64,000 nt of DNA from Sphingopyxis sp. PET50. Lineage in GTDB: Bacteria > Pseudomonadota > Alphaproteobacteria > Sphingomonadales > Sphingomonadaceae. The stretch's first letter is position 1. Every line of letters starts with the position of its first letter. Shown in pieces: positions 25,579 to 35,403 of this stretch. Below the pieces are notes generated by a model, which searched no databases, had not been told where the DNA came from, and saw only the letters and a program-made list of their open reading frames with translations. Made by a program: the position numbers and the translations under genes. The DNA is taken from contig NZ_CP104207.1 in the NCBI RefSeq assembly GCF_025244705.1, positions 1,736,001 through 1,800,000 of the forward strand, read 5' to 3'.

Positions 25579-27684
25579 ATGTTTCGCGCCCCGCTTGCCG
25601 CGCTCGCCCTCAGCTGTTCCGTCGCCGCGCTCGCCGCGCCGGAGGCCGACGATCCCTATCTGTGGCTCGAGGATATCGAGGGCACGAAGGCGCTCGACTG
25701 GGTCAGGGCCGAAAATGCCGAAACCGACCGGCTGATCCTCACCCGCCCCGGCTTCGAGGCCGACCGCCGGCGCGCGCGCGCAATCCTCGACGACGATCGC
25801 CAGATCGCGATGCCCGGCGAGGTGATGGGGGACATGGTCACCGGTTTCTGGCGCGACGCCGCCAATCCGCGCGGTCTGTGGCGGCAAAGCCCGCTGGACG
25901 CCTATCTGGCCGGAAAGCCGGTGTGGACAGTGCTGATCGACGTCGATGCGCTCGGCAAGGCGGAGAAGCAGAGCTGGGTTTGGCACGGTGCCGACTGCCT
26001 CGCCCCCGCATACACCCGCTGCCTCGTCTCGCTCAGCCCCGGCGGCACCGACGCCGATATCGTGCGCGAATGGGACCGCACGACCAAAAGCTTCGTCGAT
26101 GGCGGCTTCACCGTGCCGCTCGCCAAGAGCGCGGTGACGTGGGAAAGCGCCGACGCGCTGCTCGTCGCGACCGACTATGGGCCGGGCAGCATGACGACCT
26201 CGGGCTATCCGCGCATCGTCAAGCGCTGGAAACGCGGCACCCCGCTCGCCAGTGCCGAGACATTGGTCGAGGGCGAGACGGATGATGTCGGCGTCGGCGT
26301 CGGCGCCGAAATGGACGGCGGCAAGCGCTGGCCGGTCATCACGCGCAACAAGAGCTTCTACACCAGCACCTATTATCTGCCGAAGCCCGGCGGCGACGGC
26401 TATACGAGCACCGTCATTCCCGAGACCGCCGATCTGCGCGCGGTGATCGACGGTCAGGCGATCATTTTCCTCAACGAGGATTACGCCGATTTTGCCGCCG
26501 GCTCCCTGCTCGCGCTGCCGCTCGACACGATGGCGCGCGGCGATCAGGTGCCGTTCGTTCCGGTGATGACGCCGACCAAGGCGCAGGCGATCGAAAATGT
26601 CGCCGCCACCGACGATGTGCTGTGGGTCAAGGCGCTCGACGATGTCGAGGGCAAACTCTTCGCGCTGCGCCGCGACCAGCCGAACGGACGCTGGAGCCAG
26701 AAGGAGGTGCCGCTCGCCACCAACGCGACGGTGCAGATCGGGGGCACCATCGGGGCGCGGAACCAGGTCTTCGCGACCACGGAGACGATGCTCCAGCCGC
26801 CGACGCTCTATGCCGTCGGCGAGACCGGCGCGCCGCAAGCGGTCCAGAGCCTGCCCGCCGTGTTCGACGCCAGGGAGATGAGCGTCGAAAAACGCTTTGC
26901 GACGTCGAAGGACGGCACCCAGGTGCCCTATTTCCTCGTCCGCAAGAAGGGCGCGAAAGGACCTGTCCCCGCGCTCGTCCACGCCTATGGCGGATTCCGC
27001 ACCGCGCAGACGCCGGGCTACCTCACCGGCCAGCCCTACCGCGCCGGCCCGCTCGGGCTCTTCTGGGTCGAGGACGGCAATGCCTATGTGCTCGCCAATA
27101 TCCGGGGCGGCGGCGAATATGGCCCCGCGTGGCACCAGGCGGCGCTGTTCGAGAAGCGCCAGAACAGCTTCGACGACCTCCATGCGGTCGCCGAGGATCT
27201 GGTGAAGACCGGGGTCAGCGCGAAAGAAAAGATCGCCATCTCGGGCCGCTCGAACGGCGGCGTGCTCGTCGGCGCCGCGATGGAGCAGCGCCCCGACCTG
27301 TACGGCGCCGTGATCTCAGGTTCGCCGCTCAAGGACATGAAACGCTATAATAAATTGCTCGCGGGCGCGTCGTGGATGGACGAATATGGCGACCCCGACA
27401 AGGCGGAGGACTGGGCCTATATCTCGAAATATTCGCCCTATCAGAACATCAAAAAGGGCGTGAAATATCCGCCGATCTTCCTCTATCTCTCGACCAAGGA
27501 CGACCGCGTTCACCCCGGCCACGCCCGCAAATTCGCCGCGCGGCTGAAGGACTATGGCAACACGGTCTATTATCACGAATATATCGAGGGCGGTCATTCG
27601 GTCGGCGCCGACCATGCCGAGGACGCGATCCGCGCCGCGATGCTTCACGCCTTCCTGCTGCGCGAACTGACCGAAAAGAAATAA
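25579..27684 (+). CDS. Prolyl oligopeptidase family serine peptidase (S9)
   Basis: The 701-residue product has a signal peptide (MFRAPLAALALSCSVAALAA), an N-terminal beta-propeller and a C-terminal alpha/beta hydrolase domain. The catalytic triad is visible as Ser558 in GRSNGG, Asp642 in TKDDRVHP and His673 in GGHSVG. Such enzymes cut short proline-containing or related peptides; this one would work in the periplasm. The N-terminal DDPYLWLEDIEG is the standard opening of the family. ATG 25579 is chosen because the signal peptide starts there; the frame is open further upstream without a start signal. Confidence 0.95.
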   Translation: MFRAPLAALALSCSVAALAAPEADDPYLWLEDIEGTKALDWVRAENAETDRLILTRPGFEADRRRARAILDDDRQIAMPGEVMGDMVTGFWRDAANPRGLWRQSPLDAYLAGKPVWTVLIDVDALGKAEKQSWVWHGADCLAPAYTRCLVSLSPGGTDADIVREWDRTTKSFVDGGFTVPLAKSAVTWESADALLVATDYGPGSMTTSGYPRIVKRWKRGTPLASAETLVEGETDDVGVGVGAEMDGGKRWPVITRNKSFYTSTYYLPKPGGDGYTSTVIPETADLRAVIDGQAIIFLNEDYADFAAGSLLALPLDTMARGDQVPFVPVMTPTKAQAIENVAATDDVLWVKALDDVEGKLFALRRDQPNGRWSQKEVPLATNATVQIGGTIGARNQVFATTETMLQPPTLYAVGETGAPQAVQSLPAVFDAREMSVEKRFATSKDGTQVPYFLVRKKGAKGPVPALVHAYGGFRTAQTPGYLTGQPYRAGPLGLFWVEDGNAYVLANIRGGGEYGPAWHQAALFEKRQNSFDDLHAVAEDLVKTGVSAKEKIAISGRSNGGVLVGAAMEQRPDLYGAVISGSPLKDMKRYNKLLAGASWMDEYGDPDKAEDWAYISKYSPYQNIKKGVKYPPIFLYLSTKDDRVHPGHARKFAARLKDYGNTVYYHEYIEGGHSVGADHAEDAIRAAMLHAFLLRELTEKK

Positions 27685-27696
27685 CCGCCGATGGGC

Positions 27697-28707
27697 TCAG
27701 TCGGCGGGGGCGTCCAGCGCCCGATCGACGAGCCGCGCGACATCGGCGAAGGCCGGCGCCTCGCACGCCGCGACATATTCGGCGCGCAGCCGGACGACAA
27801 GGTCGGCGATCGCGGGAATATCGTCGATCAGGTCGATGCCCTGCCCCGCCGACCACAGATTCTTCCACGGTTTGACGCCTTCAGGCAAATGGTCATAACC
27901 CCGGCCGTGCGCCACCGTCGGCTGCGGCAGGTTTTTCGGGTCGAGCCCGAGCCGCTCCATCGACGGCCGCAGCCAGTTGGCGGCGACGCCCGCGATCTTC
28001 GGCGTGAACATCAGGTCTTCGGAGTGGTTTCCGACCAGCATCGCCGCATAGGCCGGATCGATCGCCGCCTCCTGCGTGGCGATGAAGCGCGTGCCCATAT
28101 AGGCCAGGTCGGCGCCCAATATCTCCGCGGCGCGGATCGCCGCGCCGGTCGAGATCGACCCCGCCATCAGCAAGGTGCCGTCGAAGATGCGCCGGATGCG
28201 CGGTACGAGCACCAGATGCCCGATATTGCCCGAATGGCCGCCGCCGCCTGCCCCGACGCAGGTCATTCCGTCGACCCCCGCCGCGATCGCCTTTTCGGCG
28301 AAGCGCATCGAGACGACATCGTGGAAAATCTTCAGGCCCGCATCGTGGACGCGTGCGGTCAGGTCGGCGGGATTGCCGATCGCGCTGATGATGATGTCGA
28401 CGCCGTAACGCTTGCAGGCATCGAGATGCTGCGCCGCCTCGGTGGGTTCCATCTTCGTTGCCAGATTGATCGCCAGCGGGCCGATACGCGCGCCGGGATT
28501 TTTCTCGGCATGAAGGTCGAGTGCGGCGCGAATGTCCTGTAGCCACGCCTCGAACTGCTCGAAACTGCGTGTATTCTGCCGCGGCAGCGCGCCCATGATG
28601 CCCGCCTGGCATGCGGCGATCACCATCGCCGGATTGCTGACCAGAAACATCGGTGCACAGACGGCGGGAAGCACCAAGCGGTCGCGCAGCGCGGGATCGA
28701 GAGCCAT
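27697..28707 (-). CDS. Nitronate monooxygenase / 2-nitropropane dioxygenase family protein
   Basis: The 336-residue FMN-dependent TIM barrel has PAVCAPMFLVSNP at the N-terminus, the FMN-binding CVGAGGGGHSGNIG (about residues 153-166, with the catalytic-region His) and AGSISTGAAIRAAEILGADLAYMGTRF (about 185-211). Members oxidise nitronates, and some reduce other substrates. GGAGGA lies 7 bases before the ATG. Its end almost touches the peptidase gene (12 bp), and it is divergent from nothing; the AraC-type gene follows upstream in the same direction. Confidence 0.92.
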   Translation of the reverse strand: MALDPALRDRLVLPAVCAPMFLVSNPAMVIAACQAGIMGALPRQNTRSFEQFEAWLQDIRAALDLHAEKNPGARIGPLAINLATKMEPTEAAQHLDACKRYGVDIIISAIGNPADLTARVHDAGLKIFHDVVSMRFAEKAIAAGVDGMTCVGAGGGGHSGNIGHLVLVPRIRRIFDGTLLMAGSISTGAAIRAAEILGADLAYMGTRFIATQEAAIDPAYAAMLVGNHSEDLMFTPKIAGVAANWLRPSMERLGLDPKNLPQPTVAHGRGYDHLPEGVKPWKNLWSAGQGIDLIDDIPAIADLVVRLRAEYVAACEAPAFADVARLVDRALDAPAD

Positions 28708-28783
28708 GACATTCCTCCTCCGCGCGCTCCGGCGCATTCCCCTTAATCATTTATATGTTTTCTCGATGCCCGCATCGCGATTG

Positions 28784-29768
28784 TCAAGAGTGCGTGCGCG
28801 GGGATGTCCGGCGTTCGCGCCGCCAGGCGCTGGGCGATACGCCCGTCGCGGCGGTGAAGACGCGGCGGAACGAGGGAACATCGGCATAGCCGACGAGCTG
28901 CGCGATCTCGGTCACCGAGCGGCTGGTTTCGGCGAGCATCGACATGGCGGCATCGACGCGCGTCCGCTGGACGAACTCGCGCGGGCTCGCCGACCCCGCC
29001 GCGCGGAACCGGCGGATCAGCGACTGGTGACTGACGCCGAGGTCGCGCGCGAGATCGGAAATCCGAAAGCGCCGGGTGAAGCGGTCGCGGATCCAAAGCT
29101 GCGCGCGCGCGACGAAGGGATCGGTCGCGGCCGCCAGCGGCCCGGCGAGCGGGCCCGGCGGCTCGCGCGCGGCAAGGCTGCGTCCGAGCGTGAGCGAGAA
29201 GGCCTCCGCGAACAGGCGCGCGACCAGCGCCGCGCTGTCGATATCGCGGCTGCAGGTCCAAAGGTTGCCCGCGCGGCGGATGACATTGTCGGTATCGGCC
29301 TGCACGCGCGGAAACAGCCGCCGCAGTGCTCCGACCAACCGCGGGCTCGCCGCGCAGCCGGCCCCGTCGAGCAGACCCGCCGCGGCAAGGTGCAGCACGC
29401 TCGCCCCACAGGCCCCAATCTGAATGCCCTCCGCCGACCGTTCGTGCAGCCAGCGGTGAAGCGGCGCAAAGGCGGGCAGCCGCTGCTCGAACGCATCGGG
29501 ATCGGGCAGCTGGAAGGAGGGAAGGAAAATCATACGCGGCGCGGTCGCCTCGGCCAGCTTGGCCGTCGGCCGGAAAGCCGCGCCCGCCGACCAGTTCGAT
29601 CCGGTCGCCCTCCGCCGCCAGCAGCCGCAGCCCCGTCTGCATCCGCGCATAGTCGCCGAGCGCGGGGTTGGTCGCGAACACCTCGCCGAGCCGCGCATGA
29701 GCGTCGACCATCGCGCCGAGGGGGGCGACATAGCCGGGCGAAGTGACGACGGCGACGAGAAAGGACAT
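28784..29768 (-). pseudogene. GlxA-like AraC family regulator, frameshifted
   Basis: A DJ-1/PfpI-like N-terminal domain (FLPSFQLPDP, IGACGASVLHLAAAGLLDG) and a C-terminal AraC double HTH (ISDLARDLGVSHQSLIRRF and VTEIAQLVGYADVPSFRRVFTAATG) can be read. The first 62 codons lie in one frame and the rest in the +1 frame. Removing one base near 29580 (GCGCGGC to GCGGGC) joins them into 327 residues (LVGGRAFRPTAKL). It probably regulates neighbouring catabolic genes, being divergent from the phytanoyl-CoA dioxygenase gene. Confidence 0.75.
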
Positions 29769-29902
29769 AGGGACGATCCGGAATTTTGCCCCTCTATAAT
29801 GTCAATATCGCCCCTTGTTGTCGAGAGCACCGGCGGCGCACAATCACCGCAACGACGGCCCGCGACAGGGATTGCGGGCGGAGAGGAGCGAAAGGACAGG
29901 CC

Positions 29903-30886
29903 ATGGCGACCCAGCCGCTTTACATGCCCGACGCAAAGGATCTCGACGTGATGAGCGTCAAGCCGGTGCGCGAGCTCGAATCCTGCAACCATCTGCTCGA
30001 CGCTCACGATGCACTGATGCGCTTCCACGACGAGGAAGGCTACATCCTGCTGCGCGGCGTACTCGATCCCGCCTCGGTCGAGGAAGCACGTCAGGCGATG
30101 TTCGCCGTGATGGAGCGCCACGGGCTGATCGCGCCCGGCGCGACCGAGCCCGTGTGGACCGGCACCCCCTCGCCCGGCGGCATGGAGGAAAGCCCCGAAT
30201 TTTCGGGCATCGCGCGGCGGCTGATCGAAAATCCGGCGAATATGAAACTGATGGAGAAGATTCTCGGCGAGCCCGCCTGCATCCTCCCGATCGTCCAGTA
30301 TCGCGCCTATCCGCCTGGCGGGTCGATCACCGGCGTCCACCAGGACGGCTTCTTCAGCCCCGGCATCCGGAATTACAAGCCGGTGTGGACCCCCCTCACC
30401 AATTGCGAGCGCGAGGTCGGCGGGCTGATGCTCGCGGTGCGCCAGTGCAACCGCGGTTTCTTCCACAATGTGGCGAAGACGCCGAGTTCGATTCCGGAGG
30501 GCGTGATCCCCGCCGACAGCTGGGCGACGACCGACTATTTTCCCGGCGACGTGCTGATCCTCAATCCCTGCACCCCGCACGCCAGCATGCCCAACACCTC
30601 GAACCGCTGCCGGGTGACGATCGACACGCGGGTGCAGTCGGCCGCCGACCCGCGCGTCCTGCTCGCCGACATCGTCGCGGCCGACGAGGACAGCATCCGC
30701 GTCCGCACCGCCGACGGCGCCGAGCGCCGCTTCACGGTCGACGACGACACCTTCATCCGCATCGAGCATCCGGGCGTGCGCCAGAAGCGCGCCGACTATG
30801 TGCCGAGCGCGGCACCGGGCAAGCGCATCGTCGTCGTCTTCGACGGCGACCACGCCGAAACGCTGCGCCGGGCGTCGGAGAACTGA
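29903..30886 (+). CDS. Phytanoyl-CoA dioxygenase family protein
   Basis: The 327-residue Fe(II)/2-oxoglutarate-dependent oxygenase has the metal triad in HQDGFFSPG (HxD) with a distal His in NPCTPHASMPN, and a following Arg in SNRCRVTIDTR that would bind 2-oxoglutarate. Family members hydroxylate acyl-CoAs or small natural products. The C-terminal 75 residues (from about residue 245) form an extra beta-rich region. AAAGGACAGG precedes the ATG. The catabolic setting suggests hydroxylation of a branched or cyclic acid, but the substrate is unknown. Confidence 0.88.
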   Translation: MATQPLYMPDAKDLDVMSVKPVRELESCNHLLDAHDALMRFHDEEGYILLRGVLDPASVEEARQAMFAVMERHGLIAPGATEPVWTGTPSPGGMEESPEFSGIARRLIENPANMKLMEKILGEPACILPIVQYRAYPPGGSITGVHQDGFFSPGIRNYKPVWTPLTNCEREVGGLMLAVRQCNRGFFHNVAKTPSSIPEGVIPADSWATTDYFPGDVLILNPCTPHASMPNTSNRCRVTIDTRVQSAADPRVLLADIVAADEDSIRVRTADGAERRFTVDDDTFIRIEHPGVRQKRADYVPSAAPGKRIVVVFDGDHAETLRRASEN

Positions 30887-30932
30887 CTTCCGATGGGAGG
30901 GCGATGTTACCTGAACCGCGATCAACTCAACA

Positions 30933-31019
30933 CCGTTCGTGCTGAGCTTGTCGAAGCACTGTTCTTCTCTTTCGTTGTCAGAAGAAAGAACGGCCCTTCG
31001 ACAGGCTCAGGGCGAACGG
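30933..31019. repeat. Intergenic inverted repeat, GAGCTTGTCGAAG type
   Basis: The arms CCGTTCGTGCTGAGCTTG... and ...CAGGCTCAGGGCGAACGG form an imperfect inverted repeat of about 34 bp per arm. It lies between the 3' ends of a convergent pair. Elements built on the same CTGAGCTTGTCGAAG/CTTCGACAGGCTCAG core are widespread between genes in sphingomonads. A degenerate half copy (CGTTCGTGTCGAGCTCTTCGAC) occurs near 48.83 kb. Confidence 0.8.
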
Positions 31020-31020
31020 C

Positions 31021-31983
31021 TCATATTTGATGCACATCTCTCTTGCGGTGCGAAACCCCCTCGGCCGCGTTCGAACCCAGCGTGCAGAGCGGCAGCGCCG
31101 ACCCGCCGGCGGCGTTGCTGCTGACCTCCAGGTTCGACATGCCGACGCGCGTCCCCAGGCGCGCGGTGCCGATCGTCTCGACCGCGGTATAGCCGCGCAC
31201 ATGCATCACGATCGCGTCGCTGCGGTCGCAGGCGATTTGCAACGTCTCGCCATTGGCGAGGTGCAGCACGCCGCGCCCGGCGCGCGGGGTGAGCGCGTCG
31301 GATTCGAGCTCGACGACGACGTCGCTGTCGACGATCGCGATCGTCCCGCCGTCGCGCCAGACATAGCCGACCTTCAGCACCCGCCCCTCCTGCACCAGAT
31401 GGATGACGTGCGTCGTCAGGTCCGGCCCGAAGACGCAGGGCCACCAGCGCGTGCCCCGGCTCGTCGACCAGTCGCGCCGCGCCCACGACCGGTCGCGATA
31501 GCCGAGCGCGTCGATCGCCACCTCGCGGTCGCCGATGCGGATCGTGCCCCTCATACGGCCCGACACCTCGAAATGATGCGCGGCGCCCGCCAGCTGCCGA
31601 CCGGGCATGGCGATCGCATGATAGTCGAAGCGCGGGTGGAAATCGGCGAAGCGCAGATCGGCCTCGCAATCGGGAAAGTCGGCGGCGATATGCGCATCGC
31701 CGTCGAACAGCACGCGCAGATGCGGCCCCCATCCCATATGCGCCTCGCCCCGGTCGCCCGCGCCGAGCGGCGCGCCGGTGACGTTCGAGCGGAAGCGCAG
31801 GCCGTCGTGCGTGAAGACGCCGAAGCAGCTGTTCACGGCCCCGGCGACCGGTTCCTGCCCCAGCCGCCAGAAGCCGCCGACGCCCGCCTGGCGGTCGTGC
31901 CAGACGAACAGGCTGCTTTCCTGCCACAGCGGATCGTCGGTCGGGACATGCGGGCGATCGTCGGCTTCGGAGAAGATGTGCAT
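31021..31983 (-). CDS. DUF7064/DUF7065-type protein
   Basis: The 320-residue protein starts MHIFSEADDRPHVPTDDPLWQES behind GGGAGG. It has the tandem beta-sandwich plan of DUF7064/7065 proteins that accompany fatty-acid, steroid and hydroxylated-compound catabolic genes in sphingomonads and mycobacteria: WHDRQAGVGGFWRLGQEP, RYDYHAIAMPGRQ-like FDYHAIAMPG, and YRDRSWARRDW. The function is unknown; a hydroxysteroid- or lipid-binding role is only a guess. It is divergent from the APH-like kinase at 32022. Confidence 0.8.
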   Translation of the reverse strand: MHIFSEADDRPHVPTDDPLWQESSLFVWHDRQAGVGGFWRLGQEPVAGAVNSCFGVFTHDGLRFRSNVTGAPLGAGDRGEAHMGWGPHLRVLFDGDAHIAADFPDCEADLRFADFHPRFDYHAIAMPGRQLAGAAHHFEVSGRMRGTIRIGDREVAIDALGYRDRSWARRDWSTSRGTRWWPCVFGPDLTTHVIHLVQEGRVLKVGYVWRDGGTIAIVDSDVVVELESDALTPRAGRGVLHLANGETLQIACDRSDAIVMHVRGYTAVETIGTARLGTRVGMSNLEVSSNAAGGSALPLCTLGSNAAEGVSHRKRDVHQI

Positions 31984-32021
31984 CAGGGCCTCCCGTGGGC
32001 GATGGCGGCAAGAGGACGGGC

Positions 32022-33051
32022 ATGACGCGCAGCAGCGACGATCTTCGTGACATATTGAACGATTGGGCGCGCGGAGCGCTCGCGCATCTGGGGGTCGTCA
32101 CGTTCGGCTCGATCGTCGCGGCCGAAGGCGGCGCGTCGAGCGAGACCTGGCTCGTCGACGCGCGCGTCGGCACCGAAAATCGCCGCTGGGTGCTGCGGAT
32201 CGAACCGCGCGGGCATCAGGTCTATCAGGACCCGTCGGTCGAGCGGCAATATCGGGTGATCGAGGTACTCGCGGCGCAGCCGGGCCTGCCGGTGCCGGCG
32301 CCCGTCGCCTGCGAAACCGGCGCGACGCTGCTCGGCGCGCCCTTCTTCCTGATGGAGCGCGCCGAGGGTGCGGCGCCCCCGAACGGCTATCACCGCGAAG
32401 GACTGCTCGCCGAGGCCGCGCCCGCGATGCGCGAGGCGATGTGGGCGGAGGGCGTCGCGCTGATGGCGCGGCTGCACCGGCTCGGCCCCGCGCCCTTCGC
32501 CTTCCTCGCCGCGCCTGGCATGGCGCCGGAGGCCGACGGCATCGCGCAGGAACTGGCGCGCTGGGACGCCTACCGGCGCTGGGCCGACATTCCGCAATTG
32601 CCGCTCTACGACCAGGCGCGGCAGTGGCTGGACGACCGTCGCCCCGCCCCCATCGCGCCCGGCTTCGCCTGGGGCGACGCGCGGCCGTGCAACATGCTGT
32701 TCGCAGGGGGCCGCTGTACCGCGCTGCTCGACTGGGAAACCGCGTCGCTCGGCGGCGGCGAAAGCGATCTGGGCTGGTGGCTGTTCTACGACCGCATGGT
32801 GAGCGAAACGGAGGGCATCGCACGGCTCGACGGACTGCCTGGCGCCGCCGCGACCGTCGCGCTGTGGGAGGCCGAGGCGGGACGCAAGGCGCAGGCGATG
32901 GACTGGCACCTCGTCTTCGCTCGGCTATCGCTTCGCCTTGATCAGCGAACGCGCGCGCAGCCTGGCGATCCGGGCCGGACGCCTGCCCGCCGACGCGTGG
33001 GGCGAGGCGAACCCCGCGGTGCGGCTGCTCCGCGACCTGCTGACCGGTTGA
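32022..33051 (+). pseudogene. APH/ACAD10-type phosphotransferase, frameshifted near the C-terminus
   Basis: A protein-kinase-like phosphotransferase with EGGASSETWLVD in the nucleotide loop, the catalytic loop FAWGDARPCNMLF (HGD-type, here WGD) and the metal-binding DWETASLGGGESDLGWW. The frame breaks at 32922 (TTCGCTCGGCTAT). Removing one base restores AGYRFALISERARSLAIRAGR to TGA at 33051, giving 342 residues. In acyl-CoA dehydrogenase clusters such kinases can phosphorylate 4-hydroxyacyl-CoAs (ACAD10/11, LvaA), so a hydroxyacyl-CoA kinase is more likely than drug resistance. ATG 32022 is preceded by AAGAGGA. Confidence 0.75.
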
Positions 33052-33062
33052 CCGCGCGGCGG

Positions 33063-33866
33063 TCAGACCGCGATATCCTTGTTCCTGTGGTGGAGATAGG
33101 TCAGCAGCCCGACCGGGATGCGGCTGCCGCCGTTGACCGGAACGACTGTGCCCGACACCCACGCGCTTTCGTCCGACAGGAAATAGACCGCGAGCGGTCC
33201 GACATCGTCGACGGTGCCGAGCCGTTGCAGCGGCACGGTCTCGACCTGCCGCTTGCGCCGCGCGGGGTCGGCCATCGTCTGCGAATTTTCGGTGAGCACC
33301 ACCCCGGGCGCGATCGCGTTGACGCGAATGCCGAGATGCCCCCATTCAACCGCGGCCGTCGCGGTCAGGCTGTCCACCCCCGCCTTCGCCGCGCCATAAT
33401 GGGCGGTCGGCGGACAGGGCTGCGACCCGCTGCGCGACGACAGGTTGACGATGCTGCCGCCGCGCGCCGCCATCGCCTTCGCCGCCGCCTGCATCGCGAA
33501 GAAGGTCCATTTGAGGTTGAGGTCGACCACCCGGTCCCACTGCCCCTCGTCGATGCGGAGCATCGGTCCGACGTCGGCGGCATTCGCGCTGCCGGCATTG
33601 TTCACCCAGCCGTCGATCGGGCCGAACCGGCCGACGGTCTTCGCAACGATCTCGTCGAGCGCGGCCTGCGACATGATATCGCCCGGAACCAACAGATGAT
33701 CGGCGCCGAGATCGGCGAGTTCCGCCGCCGTTTCCTCGAGCGGCTCCTGCGTCCGCCCGGTGATGACCAGATTCGCCCCGGCCTTGGCGCAGGCGCGCGC
33801 GATACCGCGACCGATGCCGCGCCCACCGCCGGTGATGACGATCGTCTTGCCCGCGAGTGAGAACAT
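33063..33866 (-). CDS. SDR family NAD(P)-dependent oxidoreductase
   Basis: A classical short-chain dehydrogenase of 267 residues with the cofactor motif GGGRGIGRG (about residues 13-21), NNAG in VNNAGSANAAD, the catalytic Ser in VNLSSRSGS and Tyr/Lys in HYGAAKAG, where the Tyr is present (Y-x3-K). The substrate is unknown. It is the last gene of the minus-strand run that begins at 39249. It is separated by 14 bp from the upstream gene, and its end lies 11 bp from the convergent kinase. Confidence 0.92.
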   Translation of the reverse strand: MFSLAGKTIVITGGGRGIGRGIARACAKAGANLVITGRTQEPLEETAAELADLGADHLLVPGDIMSQAALDEIVAKTVGRFGPIDGWVNNAGSANAADVGPMLRIDEGQWDRVVDLNLKWTFFAMQAAAKAMAARGGSIVNLSSRSGSQPCPPTAHYGAAKAGVDSLTATAAVEWGHLGIRVNAIAPGVVLTENSQTMADPARRKRQVETVPLQRLGTVDDVGPLAVYFLSDESAWVSGTVVPVNGGSRIPVGLLTYLHHRNKDIAV

Positions 33867-33880
33867 GCTTCTTCCCTCTT

Positions 33881-34621
33881 TCAGGTGCCCGCCGCGCCGT
33901 CGACCAGGACGATCGACCCGTTGACGAAGCTGGCCGCGTCGCTCGCCAGAAAGACGATCATTGCGGCGATCTCGTCGGGCTGGGCGATGCGGCCCTGCGG
34001 GATCATCGCGACGATCTGATCCAGATGCGCCTTCGGCAGCCCGTCGAGGATCGCCGTATCGGTGACTCCGGGCGCCACCGCGTTGCAGCGGATGCCGTCG
34101 GCGGCATATTCCTTCGCCGTCTGCTTGGTGAGCATGATCATGCCGGCCTTGGAGATGCTGTAGGGGCCGACGCGCGGAACCGCGTGCATGCCCGCGGGTG
34201 AGGCAAGGTTGACGATCGCGCCGCCGCCCGCTGCGATCATCCGCGGCAGCACAGCCTGCGTCAGCGCCAGCGGCGCGCGCAGGTTCGCGGCCATCACCGC
34301 GTCATATTCCTCCAGATCGAGCTCATGCAGCCGCTTGACGCGCGGCCCGCCGATCCCCGCATTGTTCACCAATATGTCGATGCGGCCGAACGCGTCATCC
34401 ATCGCCGCGAACAGCGCCGTCACGCCATCGGCGGCGGTGATGTCGGCGGTGCAGGTCCGCACGCCGGGCACTTCCGCCGCGAGCCGGCCCAGCCCTGCCG
34501 CGTCGAGATCGGCGGCCAGCACCTCGGCCCCCTCGGCGACGAAGCGGCGCACGACCGCGCCGCCGATACCGCCGGCCGCGCCAGTGACCAGCGCGACCTT
34601 GCCGCCGAGCGATGCGGTCAC
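33881..34621 (-). CDS. SDR family oxidoreductase
   Basis: A 246-residue short-chain dehydrogenase with GAAGGIGGA, NNAGIG, Ser in VNLASPAG and YSISKAG (Y-x3-K). It starts at GTG 34621, which overlaps the upstream stop by 4 bp (GTGA). The longer upstream frame is a read-through shadow. Hydroxyacyl-CoA or alcohol oxidation is likely given the ACAD and thioesterase genes in the operon. Confidence 0.9.
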   Translation of the reverse strand: MTASLGGKVALVTGAAGGIGGAVVRRFVAEGAEVLAADLDAAGLGRLAAEVPGVRTCTADITAADGVTALFAAMDDAFGRIDILVNNAGIGGPRVKRLHELDLEEYDAVMAANLRAPLALTQAVLPRMIAAGGGAIVNLASPAGMHAVPRVGPYSISKAGMIMLTKQTAKEYAADGIRCNAVAPGVTDTAILDGLPKAHLDQIVAMIPQGRIAQPDEIAAMIVFLASDAASFVNGSIVLVDGAAGT

Positions 34622-35403
34622 AGACGCAATGCCATCGCGTAGCTCGACATGTCGGGCAGCATGTGGCCGCCATCGACGACCAGTGCCTGACCGGTGACGA
34701 ACTGCGAGGTCGGCGAACAGAAGAACATCACCGCATTGGCGATGTCGCTCGGCAGGCCGGCGCGCTGCAGCGGGATGTTGGGAACGATCTTGTCGCGTGT
34801 CGCATCGTCCATCTTCGGGCTGCGGTCGTCGATGACCAGCCCGGGCTCGATGATGTTCACCGTCGCGCCATGCTTGGCGAATTCGAGCGCCATGTTGCGC
34901 GCGAGGCCGTTCATGCCGCCCTTCGAGGCGGCATAGCTGTCGAGCCCCGCAAGCCAGGCGTGGTTGCCGATCAGCGACGAAATGCCGACGACGCGGCCGT
35001 TGCCGCATTTCTTCACATGCGGCAGCGCGGCGCGGCCGAGCCACAGGAAGCTGTAGAGATTGGTGCGGAGCACGGCGTCGAACTCTTCGTCGCTGATCTG
35101 CTCGAAGGGCGTGAAGGGAAAGATCGCGCTGTTGTGGACCACGATATCGAGGCCGCCGAAGGCATCGACCGCCGCCCGCACCGCCGCGTCGCACGCTTCG
35201 CGCGTCGACAGGTCGAGCGCCACCAGCTCGACGTCGCCGCCCGCCGCGCGCAGTTCGCCGGTCACCTCGCGCCCGCTCGCCTCGGTGCGGGTGGCGATCA
35301 GCACCTTGGCGCCATTTTGCACCAGTTGCGTCGCGATGACGCGGCCGATGCCGCGCCCGCCGCCGGTGACCAGCGCCACCTTGCCTTCCAGATCGACCTT
35401 CAT
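34618..35403 (-). CDS. SDR family oxidoreductase
   Basis: A 261-residue short-chain dehydrogenase with GGGRGIGRV, HNSAI replacing the usual NNAG, Ser in VGISSLIGN and YAASKGG (Y-x3-K). The ATG overlaps the previous stop by 4 bp (ATGA) and the stop overlaps the next start, so translation is coupled through three consecutive SDR genes. Confidence 0.9.
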   Translation of the reverse strand: MKVDLEGKVALVTGGGRGIGRVIATQLVQNGAKVLIATRTEASGREVTGELRAAGGDVELVALDLSTREACDAAVRAAVDAFGGLDIVVHNSAIFPFTPFEQISDEEFDAVLRTNLYSFLWLGRAALPHVKKCGNGRVVGISSLIGNHAWLAGLDSYAASKGGMNGLARNMALEFAKHGATVNIIEPGLVIDDRSPKMDDATRDKIVPNIPLQRAGLPSDIANAVMFFCSPTSQFVTGQALVVDGGHMLPDMSSYAMALRL